A stretch of DNA of 64,000 bases, taken from Branchipolynoe longqiensis (taxonomy: Eukaryota; Annelida; Polychaeta; Phyllodocida; Polynoidae). The stretch spans positions 153,111,064 through 153,175,063 of the forward strand of contig CM059186.1 in assembly GCA_030323885.1 (NCBI GenBank), read 5' to 3'. Made by a program: the position numbers and the translations under genes. Positions 51,089-62,360 of this stretch are shown in pieces (the first letter of the stretch is position 1; every line of letters begins with the position of its first letter). The notes beneath the pieces were generated by a model. That model ran no database searches. It had not been told where the DNA came from and saw only the letters and a list, made by a program, of their open reading frames with translations.

Positions 51089-51695
51089 GTGCAAAACGTC
51101 AGTTTTATTCTAAATTAATAGAAATCCAGAACCCTAACCTCATTAATATAATCTTTTTATTAAACATGTTTTCTATGTGTATTCTAATCAGTTTGTTTCT
51201 AGGTGGTGTGATTTTAGAGATATTTAAAACTTTTTCTGTATGAAGATTGCTCACGGCATTGACAATGCATTGAGTTTGCCGATACGCGCAGTGCAAGAAG
51301 TCGATTTTATTCAAAATTAATAGAAATGCAGAGCCCTAACCTTATAAATTTAATATAATCTCTTCTTTGAATATATTTTCTATGTCTTCCAATCGGTTTG
51401 TGGATAGGTGGTGTGGTTTTAGAGATATTTAACCTTTTCTCTATGAAGAGTGCTCATAACCATTGCGTTTGCAGTGTGACCGGATGTTGTCCTGCAGCCA
51501 AGCAGCACGCGCACTGACCTAAATACACGTGCTGACGTCATATGAAATTGGTCAATAAGGTATGTCTTGTCAGTGTCAGAGCTCGGGTCTCCCAGCAGTG
51601 CATGAGAACACCTTTTGTAGAATATTCCGATATACAGCAGGGGGTAGTGCAATTATGTTATGTGTGATTCGTATGCCTAGCCAGGTGAGCTTGTA
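51089..51695. repeat. Satellite continuation and short spacer
   Basis: About two more 215-bp units (GTGCAAAACGTCAGTTTTAT at 51089; GCAGTGCAAGAAGTCGATTT at 51287) to about 51480, then unassigned sequence to the start of the next retrotransposon. Confidence 0.8.
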
Positions 51696-51969
51696 TATGT
51701 AAAATATAATTGATTATATATATATAAATAGGCGGGGTTTCTCCTACCTTATTAATTATTTATTTAACGATCTCGATTATTCTATATATGCTGCGGTCCT
51801 AACATTTTTTGCTCCGCTGCTACGGCGCTGCCGCTGCTTTTCATTCACTCTACTGCCACCCAGCTCGCTGCTCCTATACAATTTTAGCTGGCTGTTACCT
51901 GTGCGCGATCTACCAGCTCGTTTAAAGACACAGTCTACCTGTTTGTTACCTGTGTTCTCTGCTATAATA

Positions 51970-52655
51970 TGACTGACCAAGTGGAGGTGGATCGTCTACA
52001 CAAGCCTAACGTGAGCCAAAACTTACAATAACTTACCGTCGATTATATCGATATGCTACTTGTGTGTCGAGCTACGAAAATCGACCGAAACGGGCGACGG
52101 AAAGGATATCGGGAAGGCCGTATCGACGTCACTGTTTCAGATCTGATTGACGTGAAAATATCGACATTTGACTAATTTATTTCGACACTTATTGCATTTA
52201 AGCTTTCTATGTGCGTGTCGATTGATAGACTGGTCATAGGATATTGCCGATTTAGGCACAAACCGGAGAATACAAGATGGTGGTTGGCGCGAAAATATTT
52301 TGAATGTCGATGCCTTACACAGTTGCACAATACGCTTTCGTGTGTGTCGATATTAATTGTCTGTCGAATTCAACTTTGCAGTTGACCAAGACCTCGCGAG
52401 CAGGGCTGGCGACATATCGGAACATCAACCGGATGCCTATACCAAGCCGACATGCCCCTTGGTGGGGAAACCTATGGAGAAGGTCTTTGCAGATGACCAG
52501 GTGACATTTACGTACAATAGCACACACCGTGAAGAGGACAGCGACCAGGGGGTCATTGAAGGTGACCTGAGCGCCAGAGGTAGTGAGGACCGGCGGGACT
52601 GCATACATGGGGCCAGCATTGGCCCCCTAGTGATGGTGACAACCGGCGCATTTCT
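51970..52655 (+). pseudogene. Remnant of the gag region, YR retrotransposon 2
   Basis: The ATG at 51970 starts a short frame (MTDQVEVDRLHKPNVS) that soon ends. A second frame at 52357-52710 shows no zinc knuckle. Element 1 has about 1.5 kb in the matching place, so an internal deletion is likely. The sequence just before the RT (TTTCTGTGCCTAACTGTGAT) is in the RT frame from at least 52640. Confidence 0.45.
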
Positions 52656-54474
52656 GTGCCTAACTGTGATCTGGACTGGTGTGAAGTGCGCGAGACTGAT
52701 GACGGGCTAATTGTATCAATGTGTGAATTTGAAGGCCATCGACCTGTTGTTTTCAGAGTTGAGCTTGACTGTGCGAGGGGAGTTTGTGCATGTGTTTATA
52801 TGCTTAAGGGTGTGTGCTGCCAGCTCAAGCCGTGCCGGTTTTTCTCCGAGCTGTTTCTTAGAGGTGATATTGATCCCAATGCCGCCTATATTCTACGTGG
52901 CATCGTGTTCGGGTTTAGGGTCGTAGACTGTGATTTTAACCACGCATATGAGAATGGTAATAGTAAACGCTTGTCTAAGTCTGAGCGGGACCTGATCGAT
53001 AAAAGATTAAGAGCAGAGCTAGAACAGGGCATTGTTTCCTTCGCCAATGACATTCCCCAATGCGTTCACTCCATGTTTGTCATGCCTAAGGATGGGGGGG
53101 GGTGGTCGCCTTGTGATCGACTGTAGCAGACCCCGGGGTAAATCGGTAAATACCGCAACGAGCGAGGTTGCTGAGAAGTTTAGGTATCTGAGTGTCGATA
53201 CGGAAGTAGATGCGCTAGTGAGGGGCGATCATTTGTCCTCAATAGACATAAAGGACGCCTATAGGGCGGTGCAGATACACCCAGACGATCGGACTAAGCA
53301 GGGGCTTAAATGGAGCTTTGGGGGCGACAATGCTAGATACATGGTCGATAACAGACTATCTATGGGACTCGCATCGAGCCCATTCATTTTTACAAAAATG
53401 TCTAACTTTATTGTGAGGTGTGCTAAAAGGGAAGGTGCCAAGCGGGTCATCAACTACCTGGATGATTTTTGTATCATCGGCTCGTCCTACGCAGACTCCG
53501 CCTCCAATCAGCTTAAAGTAGCCTCTATCATCCGCAGGTTGGGATTTTTCTTGAATTTCAATAAGCTGCAATCTCCAAATCAGAACATCAGGTTCCTGGG
53601 GGTCGACATAGACACAAATAAGTTAGAACTATCTCTCCCACCTGATAAGCTTGAGAAGCTCTATGCAGTCCTGCGCCAGTTTCATGGGCGCAGGAAAGCA
53701 AGGCGTAAGGATTTAGAGAGACTGGGTGGCTTACTCGCCCACTGTGCTAAAGTCATCAGGGGCGCACATACTTTTTGTCGCGGGATATATACCCTTATCG
53801 CCTTGGTGCGCAAACCTTATTATTATGTTAGGTTAGATGCGGGTTTTCGTGATGATATCGACTGGTGGGAGAGCTTTGCAGGCCGCTTTAATGGGAAAGC
53901 CGCCATGCTGGGGAAGTTCACGCCCGTACAGTCTATCTATAGTGATGCATCAGGTTGGGGGATGGGCGCCACTTATGGCGAGGATTGGCTGGTCGGCTCT
54001 TATGATAAAGGGGCTGATGAGAGCCTCCGGGGCTATGCAGGACATCACCATGTCTCACCGGAGGAGGGCCTGGGGGCTGCACACATTAATATCAAGGAGA
54101 TGGCCGCTGCATATGAAGCTGCCAGTCGATGGGCCCACATGTGGGGTGACTCCTCAGTAATATTTGTGACCGATAGTATGGTCGTACAGGGTGCCCTAAA
54201 TACAGGCCGTTCTCGTTGTCAGGCCATAATGTCTTATTTACGAAAGTTGTTCTGGCTTGCGATCGAGTGGAATTTTGTTTTCATTTCATGCTATATTAAC
54301 ACTACTAGGAATGTAACTTGTGACGCATTAAGTAGGTTAGCCGATCATGGGAGCTCAGCCAGGATTGCTGAGGTAGACGTAGGTTGGAAGATGTGCTGCA
54401 GAAGTATTTTTGAGGCCCCCTTTCTGCTTTGTTCCAGGACGGGAAGACCTGGCAAGGGAGCAACAACGCTATGA
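52640..54474 (+). pseudogene. Reverse transcriptase-RNase H, YR retrotransposon 2
   Basis: Frame 1 (to about 53100): Cys-rich N-terminal block CARGVCACVYMLKGVCCQLK, then PCRFFSELFLRGD, matching element 1. It reaches MPKDGGG at a run of about ten G (53093-53102), where the frame changes. Frame 2 (to 54474) continues GGRLVIDCSRPRG, DIKDAYRAVQIHP, RLSMGLASSPFIFTK, the catalytic INYLDDFCIIG, RNase H SIYSDASGWGMGATYG, AHINIKEMAAAYEAASRW, VTDSMVVQGALNTG and NVTCDALSRL. The only break is at the G-run; element 1 has a non-homopolymer codon there. It overlaps the recombinase gene by 65 bases. Confidence 0.9.
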
Positions 54475-55401
54475 GCAGGGCTTTTATGCACCTAACTCTT
54501 GGTCGTCCAGAACAGTGCAGATTAAGCGTTATCTGCGGTTTGTGGATCTGGTGGGGGAAACCAGGGCCCCCCTACCATGCTCTTCTAAGTGGGTTGCGCT
54601 ATATGCAACCTGGCTAGCCAGAGACCTCTCATATCGATCGATCCTAAATTACTTGTCGGGCTTAAACTTCTATTTAAAACAGAACGCCGCCCCTACAATT
54701 GCCTATTCCGACTATTACGTCGCTGCGACCTTGAAAGGTATAAAGCGTATTAAAGGTGATACACCTAGGCGTGCCCCTCCACTCCTACCCACTATGCTAA
54801 TTAAGATTTTCGAGGGTTTGACACTGAATCCAGGGCACACTGCATGGCGGGCGGCTATCTTGTTGTCGTTTCGTGCTCTGCTTCGTAAGAGTCAGGTAAC
54901 AGCCTCCGACGCGACCTTACGGCGTTCAGACTTCACCTTTTTCGACTGGGGTATGGTAGTGCGGGTCAGAAAGTGTAAAACTATCCAGTTTGCTGAAAGG
55001 ATATTGGAAATCCCTGTCGCGAGGTGCTGTAACCTGGCTCTCTGTGCTGTGTTCTGGACTAAGAAACATTTGATTGAGATACCAGCTGACCCCAACGATT
55101 TGGCTTTTAGACTCCCAGCTGATGGGGGCTCGACCCCTATGTCCTATGCTTCCTCTCAGTCAATCCTGAAAATGTTTGCAAACACGGCGAGCTTTGGGGA
55201 GTGCGAGTTTACCTCGCACTCCCTCCGCCGGGGGGGTACGACTTATCTGGCGATTTGCGGTGCGACTATTGAGGAGATCAAAGTCAGGGGGACTGGGCCA
55301 CGGAGACGGTATACACGTATTTGAAGTCGCCTTTACAAGTGCGCATTATGAACGACTTGCGGGTCTCCGCCTCCCTGGCCCAGGTTGGGATCGACGAGTA
55401 G
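54410..55401 (+). pseudogene. Tyrosine recombinase, YR retrotransposon 2, frameshifted
   Basis: Aligns along its length with the recombinase of element 1: YAPNSWSSRTVQIKRYLRFV, LARDLSYRSILNYLSGLNFY, the first catalytic box LSFRALLRKSQVTASD, the KTIQFAERILEIPVARCCNL strand region, and TSHSLRRGGTTYLAICGATI (H-x-x-R). Near 55290 one base, probably a G, is missing; after it the next frame gives DWATETVYTYLKSPLQVRIM with the Tyr nucleophile and stops at 55399-55401. Otherwise intact. Confidence 0.9.
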
Positions 55402-55877
55402 TTTGGGGCGGCCTCTTCCTGGTCCGTTTGGCTATTTCTTTTGCCCGGCCATGGGCCTTCATTGCAAAAATAAAATTGGAAGGTTCCCACCAACTCCTCG
55501 CTTCGACTCTCTCTCTTTATCTCCTTCACCATAGCCAGTTTTATGTAAAATATAATTTATTATATATATATAAATAGGCGGGGTTTCTCCTACCTTATTA
55601 ATTATTTATTTAACGATCTCGATTATTCTATATATGCTGCGGTCCTAGCATTTTTTGCTCCGCTGCTACGGCGCTGCCGCTGCTTTTCATTCACTCTGCT
55701 GCCACCCAGCTCGCTGCTGCTATACAATTTTAGCTTTTATATAGGTAGGGCTATTTCTTTTGCCCGGCCATGGGCCTTCATTGCAAAAATAAAATTGGAA
55801 GGTTCCCACCAACTCCTCGCTTCGACTCTCTCTCTTTATCTCCTTCACCATAGCCAGTTTTATATATGTATATATAT

Positions 55878-56692
55878 GGGTCACTCTCCTGAAAACTGGC
55901 CAGAAGTGTCACATGGAGAGTTACAATTTAATATTTGAATTTTTTACATTTTTTGGTTGCAAATGAAAGCTGGAAATCTCCCCTTTACATCTATGTAAAA
56001 TATAAATTGATGAGATAAAAAATAAAGGTGTAGTCCATGAATAAGATATCTCTTATGGCAGTATAACATGTGTGTCACACGTGTAACACATGTTTAGGAC
56101 ACCACACAGTCTGCTTAATAAATATCTAATCAGAATTAAATAATATCATACTTAGAAGCATATTAATCATGGCATAATATACAGAAATATCTAGTGCTTA
56201 TATTGATAAAAAAAAAGTAATTCCCAGCCATGCACTGAATAGCATTCACAGAATAATTAGTGTACAATATTTGTGTGGCATCCAGACACCACGGTTACGC
56301 GTGTGACGGAAATTTGTAATGTTATTTCTGAAGACATTACATTTAAATATTTTTTTTAATTTAAGCATGCATACATGTTAATAAATACTTCCTCTTTGAT
56401 TTGGGAACTGTTTTGTTTGATATATCAATGCAATACAAGATGTTAATAAGGATTCAACCATGTCCCATATGTCATGTTACAAATGGCTGACTGTAAAATG
56501 GGGTTTTTTGGTACAAAAACAGTTCATAACTAAAAAGACCAAAGTTGCACACAGTTTTATTTTATTTCCCTTATTTCTTTCATCAAATCTGAACACGAAT
56601 ATGAAAAGTATAAGGAACAAAATAAGTAGGAAGGTTTTTATTGATGTTTTAAAATCCCATCTCATGCTGACCAGTTTTCAGGAGAGTGACCC
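55878..56692. mobile_element. MITE, 815 bp, TA-flanked (Tc1/mariner-like?)
   Basis: Inverted ends GGGTCACTCTCCTGAAAACT at 55878 and its inverse ending 56692, continuing GG(C)CAG. Both outer flanks are TA-rich (TATATAT / ATATGTA), fitting a TA target. No transposase; interior AT-rich with CACACGTGTAACACATG at 56073-56090. Superfamily is a guess from the TA flanks. Confidence 0.75.
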
Positions 56693-56752
<60 letters not shown>

Positions 56753-57024
56753 ATTATAATTAATTATAATAATATAAATAACGGAGACCCTCAAGGTCTA
56801 ATTGTATTTATTATTTGGTTGCATTTATATATTCAGTTATTAGGAGTCGCGCACCAACCTTGTCCGGCGCGCACGATTGGGGTGCCACCTGTAGAGCGCC
56901 CAAATGATTCACTGCTTGAGCAATTTTCATTTTTTAGGTGGGCATATTTATGAGTCCTGCCAGAGAACTAATAAAATAGTACTCAGCCCAACTCTGGTTT
57001 ACTTACCTTTCTAGTCGTAGTGAC

Positions 57025-57097
<73 letters not shown>

Positions 57098-57110
57098 GTA
57101 GATAGTTATA
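56693..57110. repeat. (TA)n microsatellites and short spacer
   Basis: TA runs at about 56697-56747 and 57029-57098 frame an unassigned 280-bp piece. Confidence 0.75.
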
Positions 57111-57529
57111 CAAATCTTACCTGGGTACAGATGATGGATAACTCTTGTTTTCCCGATGATTGAGGATAAAAATGAGGCTACGTAAAGGGCTAGGGAGAAG
57201 GAAGCAACATCCGGGTTCAGCAATCTTCACCTAATTATTCAGGATAAAAATGAGCTTATTGATGGAAATCTGATGTTTTCGTTTTGGCACAAGCGGACGT
57301 AATAGTCGTGGCAGGGTGTGGTGGGTGGGCCCTAGCCCATGACTATCCGAGGCTTGTACCTCGGGAAAACAAGAGTTATCCATCATCTGTACCCAGGTAA
57401 GATTAGTATATCTATACTATTTTACCTCGGTACTAAGCCTCTGGCTACTCATGGTCGAGGGAGACCTTTACGTAGCCTCATTTTTATCCTCAATCATCTG
57501 ATGAACATGTTAATGTGTCAGTAGTAATA

Positions 57530-58636
57530 TTAAATTTTGTACATCTCACCCAATCTTGCTAGTTGGTGAGTAGGCGACTTTTCGAGTCGTTTGTTGTAAT
57601 GTTTTGCAAACGATCTCGCCGTCTTCCAGCCGGCGTGGGTTAGGATTCTCCTGACTGAGATCCCCAATTGTCTTGCTTTCGAGGCCATCGCACCTCGTGT
57701 AGAGTGCGAAGCGTAGCGTGCTGTGTCTATGCCCGCTAACTTGAGCACTTTAATCGTCCATCTGGCGAGCGTGTCTCGTGAGATAGCCTTATGTGGTTTG
57801 ATGAAACTCACCAAAAGCTGTCTGGAATTACGTATTCCTTTAGTCTTGGATATATAAGCCCTAATGGCGGATACTACACATAATTTCCTATCGTGTGGGA
57901 AACTGGTTAAATGAATGGAGGAGAGTGGATCTCCTGTGCGGTTTGAGTTTAACAGTTTGTCCAAATCAAACGTGGCCTCCTTGCGATCAATGTCGAGACC
58001 TTGTAATGAGAGGGCCACAATTGTCTGTCCTCTATGTCCAGTTAACAACAGTAATAACACCGCTAATTTATATCCTAACTGTTGGTTAGAGAGAAGTTTA
58101 TTCTCGAGCCATTGTTGAAAGATTTTAAACACTGAGGAGACGTCCCAAAAATGGCTATATTTCGGTTTTGGGGGATTCCTTTCATATATTCACCTCATAA
58201 TCCAATGAATGACCTCTTGTTTCCAAATTGTTTCGCCGTCGATCCTAGGTAGGATGGCCGAAAGTGCACAGCGAGCTGCATTAATGGCACCATACCCTAG
58301 TCCGTCGTCTTCCATCATGCGTAGGAAGCGGCCTACCTGTGCAATGGATGGTTCCATTGGCTTAACTTTATGCAGCAGGCAGTGAAGGCTCCATTTCTTT
58401 AGATAACTAGAGTATAGCTTAACGGTACCTGGTCTTCAGGCATGGGAAATTAATCTTTCTTGGGTTATTTTGTCCAACTCATACTTTTGCAAATAATTTC
58501 TTAAAAAAGGAATGCCAACAGCGGTGTCGTGGACACGTCCCCTTGGTTTGACACTTTGCCCTGATGTTGTAGGTTTATTGGACCTCTTGGGAATCTTAAA
58601 AGATCTTTCGAATCCCATTCGACTGCTGCCCGCCAC
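57530..58636 (-). pseudogene. Tyrosine recombinase of the DIRS-like element
   Basis: One frame from 58636 to 57530 with two TGA stops (58438-58436 and 58192-58190). N-terminal part RNYLQKYELDKITQERLI, then the core: LLLLTGHRGQTIVALSL (catalytic Arg), VSFIKPHKAISRDTLARW, YASHSTRGAMASKARQLG (H-x-x-R), RRILTHAGWKTARSFAKHYN (His/Trp and nucleophile Tyr). All catalytic residues present. It overlaps the RNase H gene's end (58636-58501) in another frame, as in DIRS-1. The core part alone (58132-57530) is intact. It is only distantly like the recombinases of the split-direct-repeat elements. Confidence 0.88.
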
Positions 58637-60400
58637 GGCTGAGTGTTCCAGTCCGGTACCACCAGCACTGCATGTGCTTGGTCTAGCCTGATCATTCTGG
58701 CTACTCTGCTTATTAGGCTGAATGGGGGAAAGATATAATAAAACGCTTTATTCCAGATTATAGGGAATGCATCCACTTGCCAGTAATCTGGCTCTGGATG
58801 CCAAGATACATATTTTTGAAGTTTTTTGTTCCTACGAGAGGCAAAAAGATCTATTTCTGGAGTTCCCCATATTTGACAAATTGTGTCAAAAAAGTCTATA
58901 CTAAGTGACCATTCTAAATGGTCATGGAAATGGCGGATTTTGTTGTCTGCTAATGTATTTTGAGTGCCCGGAATATGTGCCACTGTGATCCAAACTTTTT
59001 GTTTTTCAGCCCAATCCCAGATGAGTTTAGCTACGGTGTTGCATGCGGAGGATTTAGTACCTCCCATGTTGCGAATGTATGCCATCGCAGTAGTGTTATC
59101 AGTTAACACTTGGACACTAAGTTTTTGTACTTTGATCAAGCTTGTTAAGCCTAAATAAATAGCTTGTAGCTCTAACACATTTATGTGGTCATCTATCTCT
59201 TCGTCTAACCAACGGTCCCCCGTGGCTTCATTATCTCTGTGGGCGCCCCATCCTTCTAACGAGGCATCAGTAGTGACTATCGTGTTAGGCTCATCCATTC
59301 GGATGGGATTATGGGTATGAGTGATGTGTTTTAGCCACCAAAGTATGTTTGCGTGTCCTGCTTTGGAAATGGTCATAATATTTTCAAAATTGCCTTTGGC
59401 TTTGGTTAAGGCGATATTTTTATCGATCTCTAAAGATTTTATATGTGCTTTGCCATATAACACAGCTGGTGCGTAAGCGACCATTAGTCCGATGAGGACT
59501 GCTACTTTCCTTATTTTTGGTCTTGTTATTGTTAATAATTTAGAAACTGTGGTGTTAAACTTATCAACCTATTCTGAAGTCAAGGAGATGGTCATTTGTT
59601 GCGTGTCTATAAAGAACCCCCAACATTTTTAATTTGTGGTTGGTGAGAGAATGGATTTGTTCTCGTGAATGTAAAAACCCAAATGGCGTAACGTATCACA
59701 TAAGTCTTTTACTGCTAAGTGACAATCATGTTTGGAGCGGGCGACAATAAATGAATCATCTATGTAAGGAAACATAACATGGCCTTTCTTGGCCATTTCA
59801 GCAAAGACAGGCTTTAGCAACATTGTAAATAATCGTGGGGCACAAGCCAGACCGTTTGGTAAACATGTGAACTGATAGAGTTGATCTCTCCAAACAAACC
59901 GAAGGAATTTTCGGTGTGCTTCGAAAATTGGGACCGTATAATAGGCATCTTTTAGGTCTCCACTGGCCATCCAAGAACCGGGCATCACTAGGTCTCTAGC
60001 TGTTTCTAATGAAAACATTTTGAAGTGGTTATATACTACTAAGTCATTAAGGGTTGTTAAATCTAAAATCATTCTAACATCCCCATTAGGTTTAGGCCTT
60101 GAGACAATATTGGAAATGTATTCTCCATCTGTATGCAGAACAGGGGTAATGATACCTTTAGTGGCAAATTTTGTCACTTCTAGATCTAAAGCTAGTTCTT
60201 CGTCTACCGCTAGTCAGTAAGGAAAGGGCACTCTGTCCTGTACCGGGGTTTCTATGAAAGGAATGTAAACCCCCCTAACTATATCGAGGATTTTCGGATT
60301 ACTAGTAAGCTGGTCCCAGTTGTTTAAATGGTTAGCAACGTTACCCGCTTTAAACGTGCTTACACTGGTTTGTGTGGCCGACTCTACTTGTTCCCTGGCT
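58501..60400 (-). pseudogene. RT-RNase H of the DIRS-like element, three nonsense codons
   Basis: A single frame with stops TGA 60216-60214, TAA 59631-59629 and TAG 59571-59569. RT: WDQLTSNPKILDIVRG (about 60310), SRPKPNGDVRMILDLTTLN, SGDLKDAYYTVPI, FTCLPNGLACAPRLFT and the catalytic FPYIDDSFIV. After the stops the frame goes on with RNase H: VTTDASLEGWGAHRD, HINVLELQAIYLGL, LTDNTTAMAYIRNMGG, HIPGTQNTLADNKIR. Then comes the block WGTPEIDLFASRRNKKLQKY and SWHPEPDYWQVDAF, typical of DIRS-group proteins. Stops at 58501. The upstream limit of the frame is not certain. Confidence 0.88.
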
Positions 60401-60518
60401 TGGGGAACTGCTTCTGGGAGGACGAGTCTCTCCTGAAGGGGCGGTTCCCGTCGTTCCAGCCGTACTGGTTCCTCTGACCGCGTCCCCTCGGCTGGTAGTT
60501 GTGGTTCCGGTTTCCGAA

Positions 60519-60752
60519 TCAGCTGTTGGGTAGGCTGGTTCGCCGCCCTCGAAAATCCGACCTGGCTTTCTTGAATTTGGACGTGTTCGCGTCCTTCTTG
60601 CCGTCGAGGTGTTTTGATTGTTTGGCTGCTGTTTCTACTTGTTTAAACAAGTACTGCAGTTGGCCTCCAAACATTTTTGTGTGGTCTAGTGGCTTGCCTT
60701 TTAAAGAGGGGAGATTGAGATGAGGAAGCCCCGTCGAGATAGGTGTACGCAC
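60519..60752 (-). pseudogene. Possible gag C-terminus of the DIRS-like element
   Basis: A frame with Lys-rich, helix-like sequence (LQYLFKQVETAAKQSKHLDG, KKARSDFRGRRTSLP) lies where the gag should be, upstream of RT. No zinc knuckle is visible. The region 60753-61035 holds short frames only. Assignment rests on position. Confidence 0.4.
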
Positions 60753-61115
60753 CCACCTGCATTACTGTGCTACGACGACAACCCGACCAGCCGGCCAGCT
60801 CCCGATGGTCACAGCCGTGTTGGGCCGGCATTGGTCAGACTTTAACCCGTCAAGGGCCCGCACTTTCGGCGACAGGTCCTGGGACTTTCCCTACAGTCAG
60901 GGCGTGTCACTAGGGACCCTGTGTGTGACTGCATAGCAGGTCTTCTTTGTATCTCCCTTCTTACGATAGAAACTGAGTAAATCCTTGGTAAAAACTGCTG
61001 AGCTGCTTGTAACGTCCTCCCGTTATGAGCGGAATATGCTAATTGCTGAACCCGGATGTTGCTTCCTTCTCCCTCGACCACGAGTAGCCAGAGGGTTAGT
61101 ACCGAGGTAAAATAT

Positions 61116-62360
61116 ATATATATTGGTTGGGTAATAGCTGAGTTTCATGTGGATGGACATAGTGAGTAATGGCAGGCGAGAGTGCAGTTGCACTCAGGCC
61201 TGGGCCTTTTGCCAGGTAAGGGTCAACACAATCAAGCTGTGAGTAGCAGCCAGGTCAAGGTTGGTTGTGGCAAGGCAGCCACTGGGTCGACTATCAGTTG
61301 CCATGGGGACTGGAAATGCTGTTCTCCTATTGGGTGACAGGGGTGGTGTGACACCCTCCCAGGGAACCTGGGAACTATACAAATAAAGATAGAGGGCTTG
61401 CTCTCCCACTTGCTATCCGGACCTCACTTCGTCCACACCTCTCTCTATCTCCTCTCTGCTGGCCATGCTCCTCCTTGATATTGTCTGAAAAGAGTTCCAG
61501 GAGGGGGAGCCCACCAGCATTTCACTTTCTACTCTTACTCTGTCCGTGGCTCACCAGCATTTCACTTTCTACTCTTACTCTGTCCGTGGCTCACCGGCTG
61601 GTCACCATAGAGCAAATAGACACAGTCCTTTGACTCAACTCTCATTTCTCTTTCCTATACTCTACCCTTTTTTTTTCTTCTCCCGGGCTTAGTTCTCCCC
61701 CTGATCAAGGGAGTTGTTTGTTTGGGTGGGGCCCTTTACCTTATCGTTTCTTTCACTTTATTCTTGTTGCTGGAACCGCTGGACCCACCTTTACCCATCC
61801 CTTCCTCCTGAGCCCTTGCTGCTGTTGACTGGATACGAGTGCTCTGCTACCGCCGGAGTGGAGTGATTCGGGGCCGCCCCAATGATTCGTCGTTTTAATT
61901 GTTGTAAAGACATCCCCAGCTTCTACAACCATCCCACCAGAAGATTAATCTTCAACCAAAGATTGGACCAAATTATCGGTGCCTCTCTATATTGCTGCAG
62001 TTCTGCAGCCGGTAACTGTCGTAAGGTTACGAACCCCCCAGAAGTCAAGTCTTACTCTCTCTTACTTTCTCTTTCTTCTTGCCTGTATTGCTTTTCCTCA
62101 CAGTCTACTTGCACAACCACATATCCGGGTACCAACTCTACACTTTGATGCATACTAGAAGCTTTCTCGTATTTTGTTAAGTTGTTATTTTTGTTAGTCA
62201 ATGTTTTCAGGTGAATATATTTTTTTTTCTTCAGTGTTGAAGTACTAGTCTTCCGGCAATAGGTCCCGGATCTGCGAATATCAGCCACCAACAGGGTTAT
62301 TCGCAGAGCCGCAACCAACCAATCAGCATGCATCATTTTACTGCGCACATGCGGAGAGTC
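61116..62360. other. Unassigned; possible LTR-like segment and a 46-bp duplication
   Basis: AACTATACAAATAAAGATAG at about 61373-61392 puts TATA-like and AATAAA words side by side in a GC-richer stretch, as in some LTRs; no partner LTR is seen. The 46-bp block ending ACTCTGTCCGTGGCTCACC is repeated in tandem at about 61508-61595. A short frame at 61882-62148 is unrecognised. Confidence 0.35.

Larger units (their letters stand above)
51696..55864 (+). mobile_element. Split-direct-repeat YR retrotransposon 2 (Ngaro/PAT-like)
   Basis: Plus-strand counterpart of the element at 27-31.8 kb. A1 (51696-51889) and A2 (55542-55735) are 194 bp with about four differences; B1 (55430-55544) and B2 (55750-55864) are 115 bp and look identical. 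The order A1, genes, B1, A2, B2 fits the split direct repeat model. RT-RNase H and recombinase genes lie between, each with one frameshift. Most of the gag is missing: only a short disrupted part precedes the RT. A non-autonomous, fairly recent copy. No target duplication is expected or seen. Confidence 0.93.
57116..61115 (-). mobile_element. DIRS-like retrotransposon with inverted, palindromic ends
   Basis: Minus-strand genes: gag-like end, RT-RNase H, tyrosine recombinase. The right end (61036-61108) in inverse reads TTTTACCTCGGTACTAACCC, CTCTGGCTACTCGTGGTCGA, GGGAGAAGGAAGCAACATCC. The left end contains the first part again at 57414-57463 and the last part at 57193-57228. In addition two perfect or nearly perfect inverted pairs lie within the left end: 57116-57154 with 57363-57401 (39 bp), and 57155-57188 with 57465-57498. 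Inverted terminal repeats plus an internal complementary region are the DIRS-1 architecture, unlike the split direct repeats of the other two elements. Dead by several nonsense codons. Confidence 0.85.
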
